Of a DNA stretch of 64,000 bases, positions 52,994 through 63,016 are shown piece after piece (the first letter of the stretch is position 1; each line of letters starts with the position of its first letter). Made by a program: the position numbers and the translations under genes. The notes beneath the pieces are model-generated. The model saw only the letters and a program-made list of their open reading frames with translations, did not search any database and was not told the DNA's origin. This DNA comes from Rhynchopus sp. YZ270_cl-10 (lineage: Eukaryota; Euglenozoa; Diplonemea; Diplonemida; Diplonemidae), in assembly GCA_964035575.1 (NCBI GenBank), contig OZ037850.1, positions 186,001 to 250,000 on the forward strand. The letters are read 5' to 3'.

Positions 52994-55900
52994 CTACCTG
53001 TCGCTCATGATGTCTCTTGCTTCTGTAGGAGTGATGTCCGCTATACCTGTGCAGTCGGAGTTGCAGAAGGTGGCTGTTGGGGGCATGCCGCAGATGGAGG
53101 AACACACGTAGGTGTTGTCAGGGCATTGCTTCCAGATGCGGACGGTCTTGTCGTAGCTCCCGCTGATGATCTGTGTGCCGTCGGGTGTCACAGCAAGACC
53201 AGAGATGCTGCTCGCATGGCTTTTCAGCTGCTGCAGTTCGTTCCCCGTCTCGGTGTCCCACAGCCGTGTTGCCATCCCCCTGCTGCCACTGATGAGTCTC
53301 TCCCCATTCGCGCTGTAAGTGAGACTCATGACAAACTTTGTGTGCCCTTCCAGCTTCTTCACAACGCTTCCGTTCGCCGCATCCCAGATTACGATCGTTT
53401 TGGAGTTTCCTGTTGCAATCTTCGTGCCATCAGGCGAGTACGCAACAGCATAGATCCAGTGCTGTGACATATTCATAGGGGTCACGTCGCCGTCGAAGTA
53501 CTTCAGGAAGCCGGCCATGTTTCCGTTCTCGGTGTCCCATATAATGGCAGTGCCGTCCCAGCTGGCGCTGACAACCTTTGAGCCATCTGGAGAGGCGGCA
53601 AGGCAGACGACAGGGTCTTTGTGGCCCTTCAGCTCGAGGAGGGATGTGCCCGAGGCAAGGTCCCAGATGCGTACGCTGTTGTCGTCGCTGCTGCTGAAGA
53701 GCTTCCCGCCCGTCGGGGAGAACGCCAGCGCGCGCACATCCTGTGTATGCCCCTCCAGCTCCGCCTTCATCTCGCAGGTTGCTTTGTCCCAGAGCCTCAG
53801 TGTCTTCCCCCCCGTCGCTAGGGTGCTCTCATCGGGGGACAGCGCAACGGCCCAGACGGTTGACTCATCGACCTTCATTTTGTGTTGCTGCTCTGCAGTG
53901 GCGGTGTCCCACGTGCGGAGGGTGGAGTCCTGGCTGACGCTGAAGATAGTGGAGCCATCTTTGGAGAGGGTGATGGCGCACACATTGCTGGCGTGTCCGA
54001 TGGGCTTCTCTGGTGCCCCGCCGTCGAGCGTTGCGTCCCAGAGTCTGATAACACGGTCGCAGTGTGCACTGTACAGAGTGGCCCCGTTGGGTGAGAAGGC
54101 AATGTCCTTCACAAGCGCAGCCTCCAGCTTCTGCACCTCGCACCCTGTGGCCACCTCCCACATACGGATGGTCTGGTCGCTGCCCATGCTCGCCACCTGC
54201 TTGCTGTTAGGCGCAAAGCGTACCTGCGAGATGCTTCCGGTGTGTCCCTGCAGTTTGTGCAGCTCCGTCCACGTCGCCACATCCCACAGGGTCACAGTCT
54301 TGTCTTGACCGGAGCTCGCAACTCTCTTCCCGTCCTTTGAGAACACCACGGAAGTGACGGTCTCCGTGTGTCCCTGAAGGCGTGCTGTCTCCTCGCCGCT
54401 CGCAGCATCCAACACAGCAACGTCCTTCCCGCTCGTACTCACAAGGAACGCCCCGTCAGGTGAAAAGTCGATCTCCCAGATCTCCTTATCCTTGCACACA
54501 ATCTCCTTAATCTTCTTCCCTGTTGTGGCGTCCCAGATGTGGATGCTCTTTGCACCGGTGCTGCTGGCGATGCGGGACCCGTCTGGGGAGAAGACGACAC
54601 AGCGCACGTAGGAGTCTTCCTTCATCGAGAGAAGCTCGGCCCCTGTTGTCGTATCCCAGACACGCACGGTTTTGTCGAAGCTGCCGCTTGCCACCTTGGT
54701 TCCGTCTGGGGAGTACGAGATCGTGCCTGCCACGGTGGTGTGTCCTTCCATGGTGGCGATTGCGGTTCCGGTCTTTGTGTCCCAAATCTTGAGTGTCTTA
54801 TCTGCACTGCCGCTGGCAACCTTCGTTCCATCAGGGGATGCGGACACACAGTAGACATCACCTTCGTGCCCATGCCATGGAGGCGAGACAGCGCCCACTG
54901 CACAGCCTGTGAAGTCTGCCCCGGTCATATCGCATTTGTGGAACTCTGTGTGCTGCAGCCAGCAGTCTGTGAGGTGTGCGCTGGCAAGCGACACTCCTGT
55001 GAACAGCGACATCCTCAGATCTGCATCCGCCACACGCACGCCACTCAAATCGTCCCCAGGCACCAGCGGCACTGTGCACAGCAAGCACAGCGCATTCGAT
55101 GCCACGGCACCGTCACCCTTCTGATGCGCCATCAGGTTCCCCCCACCCGCCAGCCGCGTCTTCGACACCTCCGCCACAAGAACCGGCTTCACCCGCTCCA
55201 CAAAGTCCCCTGATGCACGCAAGGCCTCCCTCCTGAAGAAGCCTCTAATATTCGGCGTCGTCTTGCTGAACGCACGCGACACTCTTTGCAGCAACGTTTC
55301 GGACGGCTCACGCCACAACCTGCGCGCACAGAGGTATTCTGCAATGCTTTTGTGCCTAAACGACATCATCAAATCTTCGTCGTTCCAATCCTCCACGCGA
55401 ACAGGAAGGCAACGAAGCAACTGTATTGCCGCAGCACGCCCTTCGGCATCACCGTCACCACCTACTACTGCATTGACCGCATCTTTGAGACAAATCTGCC
55501 ATTTGTCTTGATCCGTCATGTAGCAGGCGACTTTCTCTGCTGCGCGGAGTGCATCTTCGGAACCAGACTTCTCCGAAACGGACTTCGCGAGGTAACGTTC
55601 GTAGACGAGGTTGCGGTCGAGACGGCCTTCGGTGTTGGCAGGGTCGTAGCCGCTGAGGAGCATGCTCAGGAGGAAGGGGTTTGTCATTGCAGCGCCTGCA
55701 CCACGGTGGTCGAAGGAAGTGATCCGCCTCGCGGCCTCTGCAGCAGCGTCCTCAGTGGCGAGGGCGTTCTCGCCCATTGCAAGCACCTTCGCAACGTAGT
55801 TTTGACAGTCGTCTTTGCTGAACTTCTGCAAAACCATCTCCTGTACACGTTCTCCACAAACAGTCGCAGGGGTGATCCCGCAGGCACTAAGATACTCCCC

Positions 55901-57580
55901 TCGTGTAGTAACAATGACAGAGCATTGTCCCCAGCACCAGGTTTGCAGGTCAAAGAGGCAGTCGCGTTCTCCGATGGCGGTCCGCATGGCTTCCTTGGAA
56001 ATGCCGGTTTCATCGAGGGAGTCGAGGATGAGGATGACATCAAATCGGTCAGATAGTGCTTGCAAGCCTTCCTTCGTTAGACCAAATGTTTCGTGCACCC
56101 TCCGGTCCAGACCCCCTTCCTCCAAAAGGACGTCCGAAACGGTGGGAAGTGCCATAAAGATGGGGAGGATTCGCTTGCTTCCACCCTCCGGTTCGCCTTG
56201 GTTTGCAAGGTGTGAGTACACTGCAATGGCTGCAGAGGTTTTGCCCACCCCTCCGTCTCCTGTGATGCACATTGGACGTCTGGGAAGCGTTTTTTCTTTC
56301 GCAAAGATCGAGCCCTTTGCAAGCCATTCATCGATTGCAGGGAGAAGGCGTGATTCTTGTCCACTAGATCTTTCTTTCATACGCCCCTCCACATATTGAG
56401 TAAGATAGTCAGAGAAGAGGGTAGAGGTGCGTTGGGAGACGGTCAGAATTTGGTCCAGTTGTTGTGCCGTGTCTTCGGGGGTGTCTTCTGTATCCCCTTC
56501 GCGCACTTCACGTACCACTACGACATCGAAGGCACAGCCAATCATACGCAATAAAGTCGGGGAAAGCTTCCACCCGACCTCAAACAGAGTGTTGCTGCGG
56601 TAGAGGAGCTCCGCCTCTGCGTGCAAGGCAACGAACTTCACATCGCATGCTGTGCTTGAAATGATGACAAAGAAGGTCCCATCCCTGCCTTGCATATATT
56701 CAAAAGCGGTTTCTTGGGCTTGGCTAGTGGAAGTATAGGATGGCCACCTGAAGCGGGTTTTCACTTTGTATGCTTTAGAGACGTTTACGGTAATTCCTCG
56801 GTAGACAAGCTCTGGTCGTCTTGGCATGACTTCCATCAAATCGCGAAGATGTGTCAAATATGGTTGAAACACTTCGATCGCAGCAACGTCCTTCTCCCCT
56901 GCCTTCACCCCATCGCACGATACATTAAAAATGCATTCCAATTGCTCGCATTTTGAATGCGCAGACCCAACATTCCTCATCGCCCTGTTAATAATACTGT
57001 AAAGCCCCCACCACTTAATCTTGTTTTTTTCTTCATCCGAAACTGAGGTCTCATTTTTTTCGAGATATTCCGCAATTTTTAGAAATGGTCCAGAACAGTA
57101 AATAAACCCAGCGTCGAGCATATCTAAAACCTTCTCTGTACTGTGTCCATGGTCGGCTTCAACGACGCTTTGTATGAATTCTTTATGTGTTTCATCTCCG
57201 TTTGCGTAGGCTTCAACCTGCTTTAGAAAATCCTGCAGTTTTATATGCCGCGCGGCGAGGATTTTGTCGACAAAGGAGGAGGTAAGTTTTGGATCCTCCA
57301 GATGCTTTCCGGACGACGCAAGCTGCTGCAACCACGTAATCGCGCGCGGTGGAGTGTCTCCGGCGATGAAGGCAACCCGGTTTAACTTCTCACCACCACC
57401 CCCACCTCGCTTCAAATCCTCGGCAAGATCATCAGGCGCAGAGTCAGCGTCGTCTGTGTCAGGGGGAGGAGGAGGAGGAGAGGACCCAGCATCGGGTTCC
57501 GCCTCAGCATGACTCAACACACCAGCTTCCACCTCACCTTTGAGAAGAGAGATCAACGCCTGTACTTTGGAGTCTGTCAT
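52994..57580 (-). CDS. ART-NACHT-WD40 protein (NLR-like STAND ATPase)
   Basis: 1,528 residues without an intron. ATG at 57580, with TTTCACACAG directly upstream; the longer open frame lacks an ATG. Domains: an acidic/Pro-rich leader; an ADP-ribosyltransferase-like domain at about 255-345 with the R-S-E pattern (Arg261 in LVYRGI, STS at about 284, Glu-x-Glu at 322/324 in HAEAELLYRSNTLFEV); a NACHT NTPase at about 435-700 with Walker A GDGGVGKTS, Walker B VILILDSLDE and VIVTTR; a helical part with HKSIAEYLCA; a pentapeptide-like stretch (DLSGVRVADADLRMSLF); then 14 WD40 repeats, enough for two seven-blade propellers. By analogy, the WD40 part senses a signal, NACHT oligomerises and the ART end modifies a target. 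A short Cys-rich tail (CSSICGMPPTATFCNSDC) follows the last blade. The function is inferred from the architecture only. Confidence 0.85.
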   Translation of the reverse strand: MTDSKVQALISLLKGEVEAGVLSHAEAEPDAGSSPPPPPPDTDDADSAPDDLAEDLKRGGGGGEKLNRVAFIAGDTPPRAITWLQQLASSGKHLEDPKLTSSFVDKILAARHIKLQDFLKQVEAYANGDETHKEFIQSVVEADHGHSTEKVLDMLDAGFIYCSGPFLKIAEYLEKNETSVSDEEKNKIKWWGLYSIINRAMRNVGSAHSKCEQLECIFNVSCDGVKAGEKDVAAIEVFQPYLTHLRDLMEVMPRRPELVYRGITVNVSKAYKVKTRFRWPSYTSTSQAQETAFEYMQGRDGTFFVIISSTACDVKFVALHAEAELLYRSNTLFEVGWKLSPTLLRMIGCAFDVVVVREVREGDTEDTPEDTAQQLDQILTVSQRTSTLFSDYLTQYVEGRMKERSSGQESRLLPAIDEWLAKGSIFAKEKTLPRRPMCITGDGGVGKTSAAIAVYSHLANQGEPEGGSKRILPIFMALPTVSDVLLEEGGLDRRVHETFGLTKEGLQALSDRFDVILILDSLDETGISKEAMRTAIGERDCLFDLQTWCWGQCSVIVTTRGEYLSACGITPATVCGERVQEMVLQKFSKDDCQNYVAKVLAMGENALATEDAAAEAARRITSFDHRGAGAAMTNPFLLSMLLSGYDPANTEGRLDRNLVYERYLAKSVSEKSGSEDALRAAEKVACYMTDQDKWQICLKDAVNAVVGGDGDAEGRAAAIQLLRCLPVRVEDWNDEDLMMSFRHKSIAEYLCARRLWREPSETLLQRVSRAFSKTTPNIRGFFRREALRASGDFVERVKPVLVAEVSKTRLAGGGNLMAHQKGDGAVASNALCLLCTVPLVPGDDLSGVRVADADLRMSLFTGVSLASAHLTDCWLQHTEFHKCDMTGADFTGCAVGAVSPPWHGHEGDVYCVSASPDGTKVASGSADKTLKIWDTKTGTAIATMEGHTTVAGTISYSPDGTKVASGSFDKTVRVWDTTTGAELLSMKEDSYVRCVVFSPDGSRIASSTGAKSIHIWDATTGKKIKEIVCKDKEIWEIDFSPDGAFLVSTSGKDVAVLDAASGEETARLQGHTETVTSVVFSKDGKRVASSGQDKTVTLWDVATWTELHKLQGHTGSISQVRFAPNSKQVASMGSDQTIRMWEVATGCEVQKLEAALVKDIAFSPNGATLYSAHCDRVIRLWDATLDGGAPEKPIGHASNVCAITLSKDGSTIFSVSQDSTLRTWDTATAEQQHKMKVDESTVWAVALSPDESTLATGGKTLRLWDKATCEMKAELEGHTQDVRALAFSPTGGKLFSSSDDNSVRIWDLASGTSLLELKGHKDPVVCLAASPDGSKVVSASWDGTAIIWDTENGNMAGFLKYFDGDVTPMNMSQHWIYAVAYSPDGTKIATGNSKTIVIWDAANGSVVKKLEGHTKFVMSLTYSANGERLISGSRGMATRLWDTETGNELQQLKSHASSISGLAVTPDGTQIISGSYDKTVRIWKQCPDNTYVCSSICGMPPTATFCNSDCTGIADITPTEARDIMSDR

Positions 57581-57997
57581 GATTGCAAGTTCTGTGTGAA
57601 ATGATGATGTTTTTGAAAACTTTGACAATACCCCCGCGGGCAATTCAAGTGACCTCCCCTGTTCACGTTTTGTGGAAACCGCTTCCGCTTCTCGTCAGTC
57701 GAACGAATGGGGATCGCTAGAACTCAGGATCATGACTTCCTGAGCTGAACAGGTTTGGGTTGGGGGTCCTTTCCCAGCGTCGCGTGGGGAAGGCTACAAT
57801 GTGGAAAAAGCCAGCCCCATCAGGTGCTAAAACTGGGGGTTAGAACAGTCGAGAACAGATTTTTTCTTTGAAAATATGTTTTAAAAAAAGGGGAATTTCA
57901 TTTTTTTTTGTGTGCATCAGAAGTGACGACCACCGTTTCAGTTCTAGGAGGGGAAGAGGAGGGGATGGGGATGGGGATGGGGAGGGGGGAGGGGATT
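57581..57997. other. Gap between APE2 and the NLR-like gene
   Basis: Contains the acceptor for the NLR-like gene and, at 57956-58000, repeated GGGGATGG which reads CCATCCCC toward APE2's 3' end. No gene. Confidence 0.5.
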
Positions 57998-59494
57998 CTA
58001 GCAAAGATCTATGACTTCAATGTCCTCCTTGCGCTTTTTTGCTGGTTGTTGCGTACGCTCTGCCTGGGCGGGACGTTTCCTGTCGTTTTGGGTTGCATTC
58101 TTTGGTTTAAAAAACGCCGAAATCGACGGCTGCTTTGTCTGCGGCTGGCATTTCGCACAACTTTTATCCATTTTCAACACCTTTGGGAACAACTCCTCAC
58201 GCTTCTCCAACCACAACGATACTGCAATGTGATCCGAATACGTTGGTGGGGTGTACACCAACGGGCTCTCTAGATACGAAAATTGATGCGCAAACGCGGC
58301 AGCGGTTCCATCAGGTATTCCGGTCCCATCAACTGGCGCAGGTTCGAACCCTCCTTCCGCGGTGCAATCCTCTTCTACGTTCGCATGAAGCGCGGACAGT
58401 GTGGTAGCACGCTGCAATGGGGCGAGACAATGCTTTACAAAGAACGGCTCGTCAACCAGGATGTAGTCAATCCTGGAACCACAGTTTTCATAACGTTTGT
58501 TGGTACGCTGCTCCCAACAGGTAAAACGGTCGACAAGCAGTGGGTTGCCTGGTACAATTTCTGTACGCAAATGGTCGAAACTGTCGATCATCTTGCCGCC
58601 CCCTTCTCCTGCAAGAACGTTGTGATACCACTGTGCAACGGGCTGTGGGGTGGTAGATTCTCCAGTTTCGATGGCGATATCCCGCAGGCGGTCCTCCTTC
58701 GGTGCCCCTAACGCACTGTACAGCCGCAACGCCTTTAGGATCTGCATCACAGATTCGACACAAATCCGGTTTTTCTCCTTCACAATAACCTTCTCTCCAG
58801 CCTCATTCTGCGAAGCGATCTCCTCCACCGAGATCTCCAGCAACTCCATCTGCTGCATCACCGCTGCAGTTAAACTCTCTGGAAATTCCTTCGATTTGTC
58901 GATGATTGCGTTGTGCTCAAACACGTCGAACACCTTTTCTGCATTGCAACGAAGAAGCCTCCAATGTCTGTCAGGTTTGTGTGGGGCAAGGTTCAGGTCT
59001 CCAACGAGAAGAACTGGTTTGAGGGTTCTAGCGCGGTTCATGGCGGAGTGGAGAAGACGGAGGAAAGAGAGTTTGTAGGGAAGTGATCCAGGGGTGGAAG
59101 TGTTCGGAGCATAGACGTTGAAGATGATGAAGGAGCCGTGGTCGGTCATGATGCAGCGTCCGTCTGCGTCCACAGCGCTGTCCTGCAGGGCAGTGGAGGA
59201 GGCAGAGAGAAGCATCCCACTCCTGCAAAACGTTGCCACACCGTTGAACCCTTTCTTCGCAGTGGCCGACCCGGCGTTGCATCCCCACACACTCTCGTAC
59301 CCTGGTTCACGTGCCGCGTACTTTGCAGGGTCCTGCTCGATATTAGAAGAAAACGCCTTCGTCTCCTGCAAGCAAAGAATGTCAATATGATGCCCTTCCA
59401 TCCACGCCCCCAAGGAGCCGTGCTGCTTGCGTACTCTCGTCAAGGCGGTGTCCCAGCTTGCGACGTTCCATGAGAAGATGCGGACTCCGTCCAT
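57998..59494 (-). CDS. APEX2: AP endonuclease 2 (APE2/Apn2), base excision repair
   Basis: 498 residues from ATG at 59494. Exonuclease III-like endonuclease/exonuclease/phosphatase fold with the usual residues: FSWNV (Asn), LQETK (metal Glu), FNVYAPN, GDLNLAPH (Asp and Asn), SRIDYILV and TYSDHIAV (Asp-His pair). Near the C-terminus is a PCNA-binding motif QPSISAFF, then a basic AKKRKED nuclear signal. These make it APE2 rather than APE1. The GRF zinc finger that ends animal and yeast APE2 is missing; the protein stops shortly after the nuclear signal. It would process abasic sites and 3' blocked ends in the nucleus, guided by PCNA. Confidence 0.92.
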   Translation of the reverse strand: MDGVRIFSWNVASWDTALTRVRKQHGSLGAWMEGHHIDILCLQETKAFSSNIEQDPAKYAAREPGYESVWGCNAGSATAKKGFNGVATFCRSGMLLSASSTALQDSAVDADGRCIMTDHGSFIIFNVYAPNTSTPGSLPYKLSFLRLLHSAMNRARTLKPVLLVGDLNLAPHKPDRHWRLLRCNAEKVFDVFEHNAIIDKSKEFPESLTAAVMQQMELLEISVEEIASQNEAGEKVIVKEKNRICVESVMQILKALRLYSALGAPKEDRLRDIAIETGESTTPQPVAQWYHNVLAGEGGGKMIDSFDHLRTEIVPGNPLLVDRFTCWEQRTNKRYENCGSRIDYILVDEPFFVKHCLAPLQRATTLSALHANVEEDCTAEGGFEPAPVDGTGIPDGTAAAFAHQFSYLESPLVYTPPTYSDHIAVSLWLEKREELFPKVLKMDKSCAKCQPQTKQPSISAFFKPKNATQNDRKRPAQAERTQQPAKKRKEDIEVIDLC

Positions 59495-59870
59495 ATTCTA
59501 GGTGAGATTTTTGAGGGGATTATCGAGATGGTTCCTTGGTGTAAAAGAAAAGGTTGGTTAAGATGGATCAAGGGATGTGTAGGAATTGCAGATATGTGGA
59601 GAGGATGGATGAGGGGGGAAATGGGGGTTTGGCCATATGTTTTACATAACTTTTTTTGGGGATTGGAAGGGTCGTTCTCTACTGCGAGATGCTTCTTTTA
59701 AAAGAGAAGTTAAAAGTGCAAACGCCTCACCGTTCGTCGGCGGACGCAAGGCACCGTACTTTTAAAATAATGGGGGGAGTGCTGTTGGCGTAAGCTGAGT
59801 TGAGAACACAATGGAACAAGTCTCAGACACCTCTTTTTTTTCCAGGAAACAATACAGGCCAAAGTTGATT

Positions 59871-60018
59871 TGAAATACAACAGCCCGCTCGTGGCAGTGT
59901 ACCTTGGTACACTGCCAGGTTACCGGGTGGACCCCAACCATGGCTTACATCCGTGACAAAAAAAAAAAGTGAAGTTATTAATGCAGGCGCCTCCGACTGA
60001 CCCACGTACGATGCCAGC
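59871..60018. repeat. Composite repeat R6 + R5
   Basis: R6 (59871-59957) contains a perfect 10-bp hairpin GCAGTGTACC-TT-GGTACACTGC and the landmark GGTGGACCCCAACCATG. After an A run, R5 (59969-60018) reads GTGAAGTTATTAATGCAGGC then CCACGTACGATGCCAGC. On the minus strand R5 holds TGGGTCAGTCGG, close to a Pol III box A, and ends in a T run. A tRNA-derived SINE is possible but I found no box B. Confidence 0.5.
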
Positions 60019-61004
60019 TGAATGAAAGCACAAAAGAAAGGTGAACCAAAAAGTCTCTTGTTTGTTTAGTCACCTTAATCAAAAAGAAACCCACTTTTAA
60101 GACAGTTGGCTTCTCATTTACTGTATTCGGACAAAATCATCGACCGTAAAAAAGGTCGAACTTCCAGAAAAAATACTGAAAAGGTCGAACATTAGTCGAT
60201 AATTTGTACGAATACTGTAAGTTGTATTTTTTTTGTTATACCCTGTGTGGTCAGAAAATTCATTTATTCGAGCCTTTTTTTACACAGCGTCTAGTATTGG
60301 ATCAATCTGCAAACCCCCTCAGAGCTCCTTGTTTTTTTTTTGAGCAATATAAACATAGAATGAGTTAGCGTGAGGACAGAAAAGTAACAATTGCGGAATC
60401 AGAAAGGGGGGAAAAGAGAGAAAAAAAAGAGGGAGGAAACCAACAGAATAGTTAAAGTGATCTGACACTTCGATATTCATGCCACATCACCTCACAGAGC
60501 GATCCCCCATCCCCCGCAGACCAAACGAAATAATTGAAGGTAAAATGTGCAGAACGCTTTTTGTGGACGCAGGCGCAACAAAAGAAAAGTTGGTAAGATG
60601 AGCAGGGCTCTCAAGATCCTCCACGAAAAAAGCAGAATTTTCGAAATGAGGAGGATTTCATTTTTGCAAAAAAACCCCCAAAAAAAAAAATTTCCCCCGC
60701 AACGAGCGGTCGTCGCGCGCTTCGCGCGCGCCTCCCTGGCAGCCACAGAGCGGTGAGGCGGGTCAATTTTGCGAGATAACAAAAAACGGAACTCTAATCC
60801 TTTCTCTTGCACCATACGCTCCACGAACCGTACAAAACCAATACGTCTTCCAGAAGCAGGGGCTGATGCAACGGCGGGTAATTTTTTTTTAACTGGCAAA
60901 ATTTTTGCAGCTTTGGTCAAGTTGTATTTTTTGGCTGCAAAATGCAAGGGCATCCAAAGACATTGCCAACTCTATTTTTTTGCGGAGCAAAAAAATTAAT
61001 ATAC

Positions 61005-61175
61005 ATGGCGCCGCAGGCGAAAAAAAATTAGGGTACGGTGTAAAAATGCTTCCTTTTACACCACAGAATCACTCAACGAACCCTTTTTTTTGAGTAGCAA
61101 AAATGAAAATGGCGCCGCAGGCAAAAAAATTTTAAGGTGCAGCCCTGGACGGTGCATGCAGGCGGGAAAATATTG
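61005..61175 (+). repeat. Dispersed repeat R3, copy 2
   Basis: Plus-strand partner of 28835-29005, about 80% alike. It keeps the two GGCGCCGCAGGC landmarks and the hairpin GGTGTAAAA...TTTTACACC although the loop sequence differs. Confidence 0.6.
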
Positions 61176-61202
61176 GCTCCCTCGGGGGATAAAGTGACCC
61201 CC

Positions 61203-61345
61203 CACTATAAAACCCCTAGGAGGATAATCCTCCACCCGAGCCCGCCAAAAAAAAAAAAAAAATGGAGGAAATCCTCCACCAAAAAAGCCTGAAAAAAAAA
61301 AAAAAAGCCCCTGGAGGAAATATCCTCCCCTACGTGGAGGATCTT
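61203..61345. repeat. Cluster of GGAGGA/TCCTCC inverted repeats
   Basis: Four short hairpins in 140 bp (AGGAGGATAATCCTCC, GGAGGAAATCCTCC, GGAGGAAATATCCTCC and a final GTGGAGGATC), separated by A runs. CGTGGAGGATCTTGAGAGC at 61334 is the reverse complement of GCTCTCAAGATCCTCCACG at 60607. Confidence 0.5.
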
Positions 61346-61823
61346 GAGAGCACTGAAGATGAGGTAAGAAACCTTCGCCTCGTATGCTTCATCAAAAAAA
61401 ATAAAACAAAAAAAAAAGGTGAAGCTGATAAACAAAGAAAAAATACCCCCCTATCACCCCTCTACTTTCTGTGGCTCCTTCCACATGCCCCTGATTGAGG
61501 GATATTATTATCTTTTTGTTTTTGTTGACAATTTAGTTTTCCATTTTACAAGGTCCCAACAATCTCTCATTTTTTGTCCTCGATTTTATTTTTTTTAAAG
61601 TGGTCACCACATTCAAGAAACTGACCGGGGAAAGGGAGGTGCTTTGCAATCAACGACTTCCCTCACCGAGATAGAACATCTTAATAGTAACTGAACAAAC
61701 AAGGCTAGTATACTTTACAGACTGCATTTTCTCTTCTGCTCTCGAGACATGAGACGACAGGACTTCTGGTCATGCACCAAAACATTTTTTTCTATAATGT
61801 TTTGCAGTCTTTCTTCGCCCTTC

Positions 61824-62860
61824 TCACTCAGAGGTAAAGTAAAAGACCAATGCCTGGATGAGACCCACAAAGAAGCCGAGAAAGCCGCCGAGGAATTCGA
61901 TAAACTTGAATTCCTCTTCCATGAAGTCGAGGAACATCTTCTCCATCTCGTCGAAGGACATGCACTTGATCTTCTCTGCTACCATCTCGTCGATCTTCGT
62001 CGTCTTCTCCATCTGGTCTGAGATCTTCTCCGTCAGCTTCGGCAACGCCTCAACCACCTCCCCCACGAAGTCGGAATGCATGTTTGCCTTCAGCGTCTTC
62101 GCAGTCGCAAGCATAATCTCAAACTGTGGGTGCACCTCGTTCAACCCCTTCGTCAACAGCGTGTCCACAACCTTTTCCACAACAGGGATCAAAGATTTCT
62201 GTGAGGTTGAAAAGGAGTAGGCCAAAGGTGAAGGTCGATGCAGTGGGCTCCGCCCCTTGGTAGTTCTGTGTCGAAATACCACCGGGGGCGTCTGAGCTGG
62301 ACTAAAAGCTGGAGTCTCCACTAGCGGGTGTGGGCACCTCTGAAAAGCGGGTGTCGACAGTGCCTTGGTGCATAACCATCGAGTGAAAAAGAGTAGTTGA
62401 AACGCACTAAAACGCATCTCAGTCGAAAGTTGAAAAAAGAAAAAGGTTGGAAGTGTAAACGCCTCGCCGTTCGGCGAACTTTAAAAAATGCATAAAATAC
62501 GAATATGTCTCGAGAATCAACAATCCATACCTGGAACTGGTCTTTCAACATGTACTCACGGATGTCCTGGTGCCGGAGCAGCTTTGTGCTGACGGTTTCA
62601 CCGACCTTTTCTGCCAGGGTGTTTTGTCTCTTGGGGAAGATGCCTTGGATTTTGATGCAGAGAAAGCGCTTTTCTTCTTGCGGATGGAAAAGCATCTTGA
62701 CCGCCACCATGTTGGTGCCGTAGCCGATGCCCATGGTGATGAAGGGCGTCAGGATGTATTGCCAGATGTCCTCAAACTTGTGCTTACGTTCCCCCGCCAC
62801 CGAGTCTATCAACACACAGAACACAACCACCCCCAACAGCATGTTATTTGAAGTGTACAT
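61824..62860 (-). CDS. DUF445-family membrane protein
   Basis: Two exons, 62531-62860 and 61824-62198, giving 234 residues, joined as LKDQFQ-KSLIPVVEK. The 332-bp intron starts GTATGG and ends CAACCTCACAG. The start Met (MYTSNNMLLGVVVF) follows a CT-rich tract ending CAGCACAG. After a signal-anchor or signal peptide come the DUF445 hallmarks: ITMGIGYGTNMVAVKMLFHP, GIFPKRQNTLAEKVGETVSTKLL, and at the end FLGGFLGFFVGLIQALVFYF as the second membrane segment, with a long helical part between. This family (YheB-like in bacteria) is broadly distributed but its biochemical role is not established to my knowledge. Confidence 0.8.
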
Positions 62861-62942
62861 TGGATAACGTTTGTTGCCCTGTGCTGCTTGGAAGGCGAGG
62901 CGAGGGGAGGGGAGGGGCGGGGAGAGTGCAGTAAAGTTGCCT

Positions 62943-63016
62943 TGCAACACAAAGCCCTCTCGTGAACAGTGTACCTTGGTAGGGGGGTGGACCCCAACCA
63001 TGCAAGTCCTACATCC
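62943..63016. repeat. Dispersed repeat R6, copy 3
   Basis: ACACAAAGCCCTCTCGTGAA, GTGTACCTTGGTA and GGTGGACCCCAACCATG align with 59871-59957, with the hairpin partly lost. It lies just upstream of the DUF445 start. Confidence 0.5.

Larger units (their letters stand above)
59495..61823. other. Repeat-rich gap without a supported gene
   Basis: Contains R6+R5 (59871-60018), a CGCGCG/CGCGCG hairpin around CTTCG near 60712-60730, R3 (61005-61175) and the GGAGGA cluster (61203-61345). A 153-codon minus-strand frame at 60492-60953 crosses these repeats, is rich in Phe/Lys/Arg and has no domain, so I do not call it. Confidence 0.5.

Noticed and set aside
57581-57643. Upstream extension of the NLR-like frame
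   Set aside because: It would start at a TTG codon and lies before the likely acceptor; the ATG at 57580 is preferred.
60492-60953. 153-codon minus frame
   Set aside because: Crosses several dispersed repeats and hairpins; composition follows the DNA, not a protein family.
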